The notes beneath the pieces are model-generated. The model saw only the letters and a list, made by a program, of their open reading frames with translations, was not told the DNA's origin and did not search any database. Source: CBDFKK01 sp965248815 (lineage in GTDB: Bacteria; Pseudomonadota; Alphaproteobacteria; SMXP01). From it: 64,000 nt of DNA. This document shows, piece by piece, positions 53,125 to 60,492 of this stretch. Location: positions 372,001 through 436,000 of the forward strand of contig CBDFKK010000008.1 of NCBI GenBank assembly GCA_965248815.1, in the 5' to 3' direction. The translations under genes were made by a program, and so were the position numbers. The stretch's first letter is position 1, and every line of letters starts with the position of its first letter.

Positions 53125-54264
53125 ATGTATATCAATTTCTGGTACGTCGCTGATCTGAGTGAAAACGTCAAAGAAGAGCCGGTGCATGTCCGCATGCTCA
53201 CTCAAGATTTCGTTTTGTTTAGAGATTCGAGCGGCAAGGCACATTGCTTGAGCAATGTCTGCGTTCATCGCGGCGGCTCGCTCGCCCATGGCAAACGCAA
53301 AGGTGATTGCGTCGAGTGTCCCTATCACGGTTGGCAATTCAACGGTGCCGGTGAATGCACACGCATCCCGTCCATGGGACCGGACGCCAAGATCCCGTCG
53401 CGTGCCAAGGTCGATTCTTACCCGGTAGAAGAAAGATATGGTCTCATCTTTGCCTTCTTAGGTGACATGCCTGAAGAAGAGCGGCCGCCCATCATGGAGG
53501 TGCCCGAATACGGGCAAGAGGGGTGGCGCCCCATTGTGCAAACGCGAGATTCGAACATCGACTACAAACGCGCCATCGAGAACGCCTTAGATCCCGCGCA
53601 TAATGAGTTTGTCCATCCAACACACGGCTTCTCTGGCGGCGACGACCAACGTTACCGCGTGCCTGAGCTTGACATGAGAGAAGACGAGTGGGGCGTCGGT
53701 TTTATGACGACCTATGTGGCACCGCCTCTGACCGACCGTAAGATGCAGGCCGCTTCAAAAAGAACCGAGACCGCAGTTGTCGAAGCAGGTTCAGGTACAC
53801 ATGGGCCCGCCCATTTGTGGACTCATATACATCCGACCAAAGATGTCTCTATGCATCAATACGGCTTCGGCACGCCCATTGATGAAACGCACCGGCGCGG
53901 CTTTGGCTTTACCTTTAGAAATTTCCTTCTGGAGCCCGAAAATGATGAAAGGTTTCTAACGCGCAACAAATATGTGGGCGAACAAGACCGAGTTGTCCTC
54001 GAAAGGATGCAGCCGAAGATTACGCCCGCAACCAATACTACCGAAACGTTTGTGCCTGCAGACAAGTTGATCGCGCGCTATCGCGAAAAACTCAAAGAGT
54101 GGGAAGACCACGGCTGGCGCATCGATACGGAGGAGATCGAACGCAACAAGGACAAAGTGGCTTATGCCATTCCGAGCCCGGCACGTCGTCACAGCAAAGG
54201 CTGGGCGCTCGATCCCATTCCATTGCTTCCCGCGGCGAAGAAATACAGGGCTGCGGCTGAATAA
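53125..54264 (+). CDS. Rieske non-heme iron oxygenase alpha subunit, paralogue 2
   Basis: A 379-residue oxygenase with CVHRGGSLAHGKRKGDCVEC and PYHGWQFNGAG for the [2Fe-2S] cluster, and IENALDPAHNEFVHPTHGF for the mononuclear iron. The C-terminus AIPSPARRHSKGWALDPIPL is conserved in all three copies. The first 130 residues are almost the same as in paralogues 1 and 3, with divergence in the substrate-binding part, which points to duplication followed by specificity change. It is separated by 39 bp from paralogue 3. Confidence 0.93.
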   Translation: MYINFWYVADLSENVKEEPVHVRMLTQDFVLFRDSSGKAHCLSNVCVHRGGSLAHGKRKGDCVECPYHGWQFNGAGECTRIPSMGPDAKIPSRAKVDSYPVEERYGLIFAFLGDMPEEERPPIMEVPEYGQEGWRPIVQTRDSNIDYKRAIENALDPAHNEFVHPTHGFSGGDDQRYRVPELDMREDEWGVGFMTTYVAPPLTDRKMQAASKRTETAVVEAGSGTHGPAHLWTHIHPTKDVSMHQYGFGTPIDETHRRGFGFTFRNFLLEPENDERFLTRNKYVGEQDRVVLERMQPKITPATNTTETFVPADKLIARYREKLKEWEDHGWRIDTEEIERNKDKVAYAIPSPARRHSKGWALDPIPLLPAAKKYRAAAE

Positions 54265-54303
54265 GGAAACCTGCTACTTCAGAATTCATGACGGAGAAGT
54301 TTT

Positions 54304-55458
54304 ATGTTCATCAACTTTTGGTATCCCGCACTCAAGGGCGAAGACCTAAAAGACGAACCGGTGCATGTCCGCATGCTCGGGCAAGATTTTGTCCTGTTCA
54401 GGGATCAATCCGGCAAAGCGCACTGCTTGAGCAATGTCTGCGTTCATCGCGGCGGCTCGCTGGCCCACGGTAAGCGCAAGGGCGATTGTGTCGAGTGCCC
54501 CTATCATGGCTGGCAATTCAACGGTGACGGGCAATGCACACGAGTCCCATCCATGGGACCTAACGCCAAGATCCCGGCGCGCGCCAAAGTCGACTCCTAT
54601 CCTGTCGAGGAGAAATATGGTCTCGTGCTGGCGTTCCTAGGTGACCTGCCCGAAGAACAGCGGCCCTATATCATGAAGATTCCAGAGTATGGTGAAGAGG
54701 GCTGGCGCGCCACCATTCAACATTGGGTCTTTAATATCGACTACAAACGCTCGATAGAGAACGGCATTGACGGCGGGCACAATGAGTTTGTTCATCCGAC
54801 ACATAGTTATTCCGGCGCCCGTACCCCGGAGGAAATTCGTGTCGGAGAGCGCAAAATATTCGAAACCGAGTGGGGACGCGGCACCTGGGGTCAAAGCATT
54901 AGGCCACCCTTACCCGACCGCAAGATGCGCGCGGCCTCTGGCCGGGACAAAGACGGTGTCATCGAAGGGGGCACCGGCCATCACGGCGCCAATTGCGTCT
55001 GGACATATATCCATCCGTCTGCCCACATGTTTATTCGTCAGTATCTGTTCGAGGCGCCCGTCGATGAGAGCCATACCAGCGTTTATCTCGTCAATCTGCG
55101 GAATTTCCTAATTGAGCCAGAGCAAGACGCGCGCATGATGGAGCGCAATCAATATGTCGTGAACCAAGATCGAGACGTTTTGCTGCCTCTTCGTCCTGTG
55201 ATCACGCCGCGGACCAATACAAAGGAAACGCTCATTGAAGATGACGAATCGATTGCGCTCTATCGCGAAAAGATCAAGCAATGGGAGGCCATGGGTTGGC
55301 GCATCGACATCGATAAACTAAGTGAAGCGAACAAGAGAGTGGCCTACGCTATTCCGAGCCCGGCGCGCCGCCAGAGCAAGGGTTGGGCGCTCGATCCTGT
55401 TCCCCTGCTCCCCAAACAGGGTGTTTCCGAACGCGTGCCAAAAGTAGCGGCTGAGTAA
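54304..55458 (+). CDS. Rieske non-heme iron oxygenase alpha subunit, paralogue 3
   Basis: A 384-residue oxygenase in tandem with paralogue 2. The Rieske ligands are unchanged. The catalytic region is IENGIDGGHNEFVHPTHSY, with GG replacing PA between the bridging Asp and the first His. The second half differs most from paralogue 2. It could be a partner subunit in a mixed oligomer or a second activity on the same pathway; the sequence does not tell. No ferredoxin or reductase gene lies nearby. Confidence 0.93.
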   Translation: MFINFWYPALKGEDLKDEPVHVRMLGQDFVLFRDQSGKAHCLSNVCVHRGGSLAHGKRKGDCVECPYHGWQFNGDGQCTRVPSMGPNAKIPARAKVDSYPVEEKYGLVLAFLGDLPEEQRPYIMKIPEYGEEGWRATIQHWVFNIDYKRSIENGIDGGHNEFVHPTHSYSGARTPEEIRVGERKIFETEWGRGTWGQSIRPPLPDRKMRAASGRDKDGVIEGGTGHHGANCVWTYIHPSAHMFIRQYLFEAPVDESHTSVYLVNLRNFLIEPEQDARMMERNQYVVNQDRDVLLPLRPVITPRTNTKETLIEDDESIALYREKIKQWEAMGWRIDIDKLSEANKRVAYAIPSPARRQSKGWALDPVPLLPKQGVSERVPKVAAE

Positions 55459-55500
55459 GCCGCGCGTAACTCGTTACGTGATTTCGAGGGAAAGACTGCC

Positions 55501-56046
55501 ATGCGGGAAGAACTGAGAGAACAAGTGGCCAATGAGCGCCGCCGCCTCAAGAAAGTGCGCGAAAGTCTAAGTGCCGCGATTGTAGAAGGTGCCAATGGCG
55601 ACGAAAACTATGTGCCGTTTTACATCGCCATTGCCGACTATATCGAAGCGTCAATGGGGCGTTTGCGCATCCAAGATATTCGCTTGGTCGAGATGCTTGC
55701 GGAAAAAGTACCGTCAAGTGTTCGCGATGGGCAGGCGGCCCTTGATGGATTGCACGACGTTCTGAGCGGCAATCAACAACATCTTGATCGCTTCCTCGCC
55801 GCGCGCGAGACGCTCAAAGCCAAGGGCACGACCGCGGTTGAGGAATTTGAAGAGAGCAGCCGCGCCTACACGAATTACATAACGTCGCGCATGGGGCATT
55901 CGGGCCCGAGCTCTGATTTGACGCAAAAGTATCTCTCCCAAGAAGATTGGGATTACATGGCTCATGTCAGCGACGAGGCCATGGCCAAAGAACAAGAGCT
56001 TTTCGACAGAGTCTTTGCGGCCCAACCTGTACAACTTCAAGGATAG
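55501..56046 (+). CDS. Helical cytosolic protein linked to the Rieske genes, unknown
   Basis: A 181-residue protein, almost all helix-forming, with an N-terminal charged coil (REELREQVANERRRLKKVRE) and the aromatic patch NYVPFYIAIADYIEASMGRL. GAGGG precedes the ATG and it lies 42 bp after paralogue 3, so it is probably in the same operon. I considered a hemerythrin-like bundle, but the His pattern does not fit. No family is recognised; its place suggests an accessory role for the oxygenases. Confidence 0.72.
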   Translation: MREELREQVANERRRLKKVRESLSAAIVEGANGDENYVPFYIAIADYIEASMGRLRIQDIRLVEMLAEKVPSSVRDGQAALDGLHDVLSGNQQHLDRFLAARETLKAKGTTAVEEFEESSRAYTNYITSRMGHSGPSSDLTQKYLSQEDWDYMAHVSDEAMAKEQELFDRVFAAQPVQLQG

Positions 56047-56201
56047 CGTTTCATCTGTTTGCCGCCCGCTTCAGATTTGAATTAGCCAACGGCTTTCAAG
56101 TATTGAAACCATTTAGGACACGAAGCTGGCTGAAAATTGCTGACAATTTGAAAACGCAACACCAGTGTTCAATGCCTGCCTCCGGCAGAAGTTAATTCAT
56201 A

Positions 56202-56229
56202 AGAGATGTGCGGCCCGCCTCTCTTTTTT
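56202..56229 (+). terminator. Terminator after the Rieske operon
   Basis: A stem AGAGA/TCTCT encloses an inner GCGG/CCGC pair and ends in a run of six T. It lies 155 bp after the helical-protein stop. The rest of the 339-bp gap 56047-56385 holds no gene I can support. Confidence 0.5.
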
Positions 56230-56385
56230 GCACCCGTGAAGCGCCTAAAATATGTCCTCTCAACGTTGTGCCTTTGAGTATGCCTCTCGCCAGGCAGTTC
56301 GGTCTGAGATAAAATGATTTGTGCGCAAAACTTACCCGTCTAAGGGCCCAGCGTATGGTTTCCAACAACACAAAAGGCAAAGACC

Positions 56386-56721
56386 GTGAAAAAATTCATT
56401 GTTCTATATCATGCTCCCGCAACCGTTATGGCTCAAATGGCAAACGTAAGTTCTGAAAACATGCAAAAAGGTATGGAGTCGTGGATGGCCTGGGCAAAAA
56501 AGTGCGGCGACAGTTTAGTTGAATTTGGCACCCCCCTTGTGGACGGGCAAAAAGTCATAAAATCCGGCAGCTCGCCCAGCGACAGGGACGTCACTGGTTA
56601 TTCAATTTTGCAAGCCGATAGCATGGACGACGCAAAGGCTTTGGTGGAAGGCCATCCCCATCTCGGATGGGCGGATGGTTGCGAAATCGAAATTCACGAA
56701 TCCAAACCCATGTCGGCTTAG
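56386..56721 (+). CDS. YCII-related domain protein
   Basis: A 111-residue protein with a ferredoxin-like YCII/DGPF fold: KKFIVLYHAPATVMAQMANV, WMAWAKKCGDSLVEFGTPLV and GYSILQADSMDDAKALVEGH. It starts with GTG, with AAAAGGCAA upstream. The family includes small enzymes and sigma-factor-associated proteins; no particular role can be given here. It is followed closely by the DUF1801 gene. Confidence 0.8.
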   Translation: MKKFIVLYHAPATVMAQMANVSSENMQKGMESWMAWAKKCGDSLVEFGTPLVDGQKVIKSGSSPSDRDVTGYSILQADSMDDAKALVEGHPHLGWADGCEIEIHESKPMSA

Positions 56722-56779
56722 GTTAGTTTCCAAACCCCAAAGTGACAGTCGTCGTTCTTCATCTCGAAGGCAATTCGCT

Positions 56780-57205
56780 GTGCCAAGACATATTGATCCA
56801 AGGGTGGCGGCTGTGTTCGACAACTACCCGCCGAAGGTACGCGCAAAGCTCCTGCGCTTGCGCAAACTCATCCTGGATACTGCTGCCATAACAGACGGCG
56901 TTGGTCCAATCACTGAGACCCTCAAGTGGGGGGAACCGGCATATCTCACCGAGGTCACGAAGAGCGGAAGTACGATTCGGCTCGGTTGGAAACCAAAATC
57001 ACCCAATCAGCTCTCCATCTATTTCAATTGCAACACCACGCTTGTCGATACTTTTCGCAGCTTATTCCCGGAACTCGAGTACGAAGGCAACCGGGCCATC
57101 GTGTTTGCTGCAACCGATAAACTACCCCAAGACGATTTGTGCGAGTGTTTTGCCGCAGCGCTGACCTACCACAAACGCAAGACTTCACAGGCTAAAAGCC
57201 GCTGA
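56780..57205 (+). CDS. DUF1801 domain protein
   Basis: A protein of about 141 residues of the DUF1801 (YdhG-like) family: AAVFDNYPPKVRAKLLRLRK, TETLKWGEPAYLTE and SGSTIRLGWK. I use the GTG at 56780, preceded by GAAGG, since residues upstream of it are low-complexity and overlap the YCII gene; an ATG at 56675 is the alternative. Function unknown. Confidence 0.75.
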   Translation: MPRHIDPRVAAVFDNYPPKVRAKLLRLRKLILDTAAITDGVGPITETLKWGEPAYLTEVTKSGSTIRLGWKPKSPNQLSIYFNCNTTLVDTFRSLFPELEYEGNRAIVFAATDKLPQDDLCECFAAALTYHKRKTSQAKSR

Positions 57206-57271
57206 GACCGGATTTCGCCTTCAACCGAATGCAAACTTGAGCATTACTTCGGTCGCTTGTTCCTTTGTTTT

Positions 57272-57382
57272 TCAAGCAACCAAGCTCATCAAAAGATAGC
57301 TGGCTATGCCATACATAGCCAACAGACTGAGACTCATGAATAGTCCCCGCGCGCTATCACTGCCTGCAAGGTAGCTGTAGGT
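57272..57382 (-). pseudogene. C-terminal remnant of a membrane protein cut by IS copy B
   Basis: Minus-strand reading from the IS border: TYSYLAGSDSARGLF, then MSLSLLAMYGIASYLL, then MSLVA and stop (TGA at 57272-57274). One clear hydrophobic helix near the C-terminus looks like a genuine membrane-protein tail. The upstream part of the gene is not beyond the IS in this window. Too short to name a family. Confidence 0.4.
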
Positions 57383-57468
57383 AGAGGTGGCTCGGGAAAT
57401 CTGCACAGTTGAGATAAGTGGAATTTTGGCCTGTAGGCGGCATGATCGCCGGCAACAGGAGATCCACT

Positions 57469-57780
57469 ATGGCAAGACGACCACGTCGCAATCATACACC
57501 TGCGTTCAAGTCGAAGGTGGCCCTTGCGGCCGTTCGCGGTGAGCAGACATTGGGAGAACTCGCTCAGCAGTTTGATGTTCATCCTAACCAGATCAAGCAA
57601 TGGAAAGATCAGCTCCTTGAGGGTGCAGCGGGTGTTTTTGGGCGGGAGGGTAAATCACCGCTGCCTGCACCCCGTGTTGATGTGAAGAGGCTCCATGCCA
57701 AGATTGGGGAGCTGACGCTTGAGAATGATTTTTTAGGCGATGCGCTCACCAAGGCGGGATTGCCGAGCGCAAGAAAATGA
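57469..57780 (+). CDS. IS3-family transposase OrfA (type 2), copy B
   Basis: A 103-residue HTH/coiled-coil subunit, identical in protein sequence to copy A. AGGAG lies before the ATG. It overlaps OrfB by ATGA, so OrfB can be made by coupling or by a -1 slip. Confidence 0.92.
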   Translation: MARRPRRNHTPAFKSKVALAAVRGEQTLGELAQQFDVHPNQIKQWKDQLLEGAAGVFGREGKSPLPAPRVDVKRLHAKIGELTLENDFLGDALTKAGLPSARK

Positions 57781-58607
57781 TCGACCGCAAACATAAACTC
57801 TCGCTCAGCCGTCAGGCCAAGGCGCTCAAGATCAGCCGGGGCAGCGTCTATTATCAGCCCCGTCCCGTATCGGTCGGTGATCTGGCACTGATGCGCCGGA
57901 TTGATGAATTGCATCTCGACTATCCCTTTGCAGGCAGCAGGATGCTGCAGGGACTATTGCTTGGTGAAGGATACAAGGTTGGCCGCCTGCACGTCACAAC
58001 ACTGATGAAGCGTATGGGGCTTGAGGCTATTTATCGCCGCCCGAACACGTCCAAGCCTGCACCGGGCCACAAAATCTATCCCTATCTGTTGCGTAAGCTG
58101 CCGGTCACCCAACCCAATCAGGTCTGGGCGATGGATATCACCTACATTCCAATGGCACGGGGCTTTGTTTATCTGGCCGCAGTGGTTGACTGGTTCAGCC
58201 GGCGTGTCCTGTCCTGGCGGCTCTCTATCACACTGGAAGCAGACTTTTGCATTGAAGCCGTTGAAGAAGCACTGGCCCGTTACGGTAAGCCGGACATCTT
58301 CAACACCGATCAGGGCTCGCAGTTTACCTCCATCGCTTTCACACAAATCCTGAAGGATGCTGAAATCGCCATCAGCATGGATGGCAAGGGAGCGTGGCGG
58401 GACAATGTCTTTGTTGAACGGCTGTGGCGCACGGTCAAATACGAGGAGGTCTATCTGCATGCCTATGGCAATGTTCCACAAGCCCGAGCCGCCCTCGGCA
58501 AATATTTGGTCTTTTATAACACCAAGAGACCGCATTCATCGCTTGACCGCCAGACACCCGATCAGGCTTACTTCAACGTGCTGCAACCAATCCCGGTCGC
58601 GGCATAA
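57777..58607 (+). CDS. IS3-family transposase OrfB (type 2), copy B
   Basis: A 276-residue DDE integrase, identical in protein sequence to copy A, with all three acidic residues present. The identity of the two copies shows recent transposition or gene conversion. Confidence 0.95.
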   Translation: MIDRKHKLSLSRQAKALKISRGSVYYQPRPVSVGDLALMRRIDELHLDYPFAGSRMLQGLLLGEGYKVGRLHVTTLMKRMGLEAIYRRPNTSKPAPGHKIYPYLLRKLPVTQPNQVWAMDITYIPMARGFVYLAAVVDWFSRRVLSWRLSITLEADFCIEAVEEALARYGKPDIFNTDQGSQFTSIAFTQILKDAEIAISMDGKGAWRDNVFVERLWRTVKYEEVYLHAYGNVPQARAALGKYLVFYNTKRPHSSLDRQTPDQAYFNVLQPIPVAA

Positions 58608-58624
58608 CAGGGGCTGAAATCCAC

Positions 58625-59050
58625 TTATCCGCAGTCCGAAAATTGTTCAAACAAACCGAACCACCTCTCTTCATTGGGTGCTACAGCCAAAAGCAATTGG
58701 GAAAATTCATCTTCCCCTACAACATCATAGGCCGTTAAATATACTGGAATGCCGGCGTATTCACCGTCTCCTTTTCGAAGTTCAGAGTAATAGTGAACCA
58801 TCTCAAAGTCTTCGTCAGACGGAAAATGGCTAAAAAATTCAACCATCTTTTGATCAAAATCTTCCATAGATAATGCGTCTGGATGCGCCCTCTGAAGAAA
58901 TCCTTCAACATCCTTCGCTCGGATTATTTCGATTAACTCTTCTGAGGCCTTGTATGCGGAAGGATCGTCAAAGATTGTCTTGGGGTCGTGGTCGAGTGTC
59001 GCGAGGTCGCATTCCGCCAGTAACAGCATCGCGGACACCAAAAAACTCAT
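58625..59050 (-). pseudogene. Lipoprotein gene truncated by IS copy B, with an IS-encoded tail
   Basis: 141 codons from MSFLVSAMLLLAECD (lipobox-like LLLAEC). The body is acidic: SEELIEIIRAKDVEGFLQRA, MVEFFSHFPSDEDFEMVHYY and YAGIPVYLTAYDVVGEDEFS. At 58668 the frame enters the IS terminal repeat, which supplies ERWFGLFEQFSDCG and the stop. So the true C-terminus is lost or replaced. I recognise no family. An ATG at 59077 is an alternative start, but the lipoprotein signal fits 59050. Confidence 0.6.
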
Positions 59051-59077
59051 TCGCACTATCACTAGGTGTGCCCCCAT

Positions 59078-59392
59078 CTCATTTATATCGAAGGTAGTTC
59101 TCTGCGGATATTGAGGCTAGCTTGAGCTACCTCGTGCCAGGGCTACAAATCATCATACAAAAACTTTCAACCTTTGGCCGATATTGTTCTTGTAATTGTG
59201 AATTTCGATGAAGACGATGTCGATAAGCAATGTCCACTGAAACAGGGCAAGACGAAGTTTCAGCCGTAATCCCAGATCACTTTCCACGGCCGTTCATGAC
59301 CCGAAAGCAGCCATAACGATTGTTTGCTTTGACGCTCTACTTTTGCATCTTGAATTGGCGCATATCTTTCAGCTTCCAACACCGTCTTGACT
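59078..59392. other. Gap with a possible gene remnant
   Basis: 315 bp. One plus-strand frame between a TGA near 59128 and a TAA at 59267-59269 reads YKNFQPLADIVLVIVNF then DEDDVDKQCPLKQGKTKFQP, which looks protein-like and could be the 3' end of a lost gene. It lacks a start, so I do not call it as a gene. Nothing else stands out. Confidence 0.3.
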
Positions 59393-60286
59393 CTATAGGT
59401 GCCTGCGTATGACGAGTGGATTGGTATAGAAACGATCGATTTGGCTACGCTCGAATGCTACCGGATCAGCATCAATGCGGGAGCGCATTCCTCTCGCTCC
59501 GGCCGCATAAATATTTGTTTCCCCTCGCGCCAATGCGTCAATGACCTCATGGGCATGCTCTTCTGGAGATACGCCACCTCCGCTACGAGATCCGGCTGGT
59601 GCTGCGCGAGTGTCTACGCCGCCGGTAAACACGCTTGACACTAATATGGGGTCGCGGTCCAGTTCTATCCGCAACCCTCCGGTCATGTTGGCCGCTGCCG
59701 CCTTGGAAATTGTGTAACTCGCATATTCTGGCAAGCTGAACCAGGCTCCGACCGACAAGATATTTATGATAGCGCCGCCGCCGTTCTGAATGATTGTTGG
59801 GATGAACAATCGCGCCAACTCTGCCGGCGACCAGCAATTCGTTTCCATCACGTGTTTGCAATCATCCAGCGTTTCCGCTGAGCGTATGCGTCGTTCGCCG
59901 GCGGTTGCACTTCCCGGATAGGCGGCGTTGTTAATGAGCCAAGTTACATCGGTGGCCTGCTCTGCTGCTGCACGGCGTTGCGCGTCATTGTTCACGTCGA
60001 GTTCAATGGGCACAACCCGTTTGGGATCCAGCGCAACCAAATTGTCGAAGGTATTAGGGTTGCGGGCCGTGGCGTAAACTTTCTTGGCACCGCGTTCCAA
60101 CAAGACCCTAACAAAGCCAAGCCCAATGCCACGGTTTGAACCAGTTACAAGTACGACAGCGCCCTCTGCTTCCGCCTTTTTAGGAGGCTGCTGCTGCGCG
60201 GACTCGTGCTCTGACGCCTTCGCGGTCATCACCATCGAACCTGCAGCGGCCAAGGCCATCCCCTTTATGATATCTCTTCGCAACAT
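59393..60286 (-). CDS. Tat-exported short-chain dehydrogenase/reductase
   Basis: A 297-residue protein. The N-terminus LRRDIIKGMALAAAGSMVMT, ending TAKA, is a twin-arginine-type signal. After a Gln/Pro/Lys-rich linker comes a classical SDR: VLVTGSNRGIGLGFVRVLLE, WLINNAAYPG, the catalytic ILSVGAWFSLPEYASYTISK (Ser, YxxxK) and SSVFTGGVDT. Export by Tat would let it carry a bound NAD(P) cofactor into the periplasm, which is unusual for an SDR. AGGAGC precedes the ATG. Substrate unknown. Confidence 0.85.
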   Translation of the reverse strand: MLRRDIIKGMALAAAGSMVMTAKASEHESAQQQPPKKAEAEGAVVLVTGSNRGIGLGFVRVLLERGAKKVYATARNPNTFDNLVALDPKRVVPIELDVNNDAQRRAAAEQATDVTWLINNAAYPGSATAGERRIRSAETLDDCKHVMETNCWSPAELARLFIPTIIQNGGGAIINILSVGAWFSLPEYASYTISKAAAANMTGGLRIELDRDPILVSSVFTGGVDTRAAPAGSRSGGGVSPEEHAHEVIDALARGETNIYAAGARGMRSRIDADPVAFERSQIDRFYTNPLVIRRHL

Positions 60287-60492
60287 TTTTGGGGCTCCTA
60301 ATTTGGAAATAGAGCAAGTCTATCGGAAGAATGCGTCTAGGGGCGGGTCAAGAATTTCGAGGCTGCTGCCATAGATTGGGGAAAACCCCATATTTTCCGC
60401 GTCTGGTTATAAGCGGAACTATGTTGAGTTTGCTTTGCGTGTCCGGTTCTCACCGAAAGCAGAAGTCTTTGCGCGTCAGTTACAGCCCATCA

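Larger units (their letters stand above)
49617..58668. mobile_element. Candidate composite transposon bounded by inverted type-2 IS copies
   Basis: Two equal-length, near-identical IS copies face in opposite directions and enclose about 6.5 kb: two GST genes, two Rieske oxygenase genes, a small helical protein, a YCII protein, a DUF1801 protein and a gene remnant. Such a layout can move as a unit or invert by recombination. No target duplication was found at the outer ends, so movement as one unit is not shown. Confidence 0.5.
57383..58668. mobile_element. IS3-family element (type 2), copy B
   Basis: 1286 bp, transposase on the plus strand. Ends are AGAGGTGGCTCGG and CCGAACCACCTCT. It is the inverse-oriented twin of copy A. 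Its left border cuts a minus-strand membrane-protein gene and its right border enters a lipoprotein gene, whose last codons are supplied by the IS terminus. Confidence 0.9.

Noticed and set aside
55501..56046. A hemerythrin-like assignment for the helical protein after the Rieske genes
   Set aside because: The His and acidic iron ligands do not follow the H...HxxxE...HxxxH...HxxxxD pattern.
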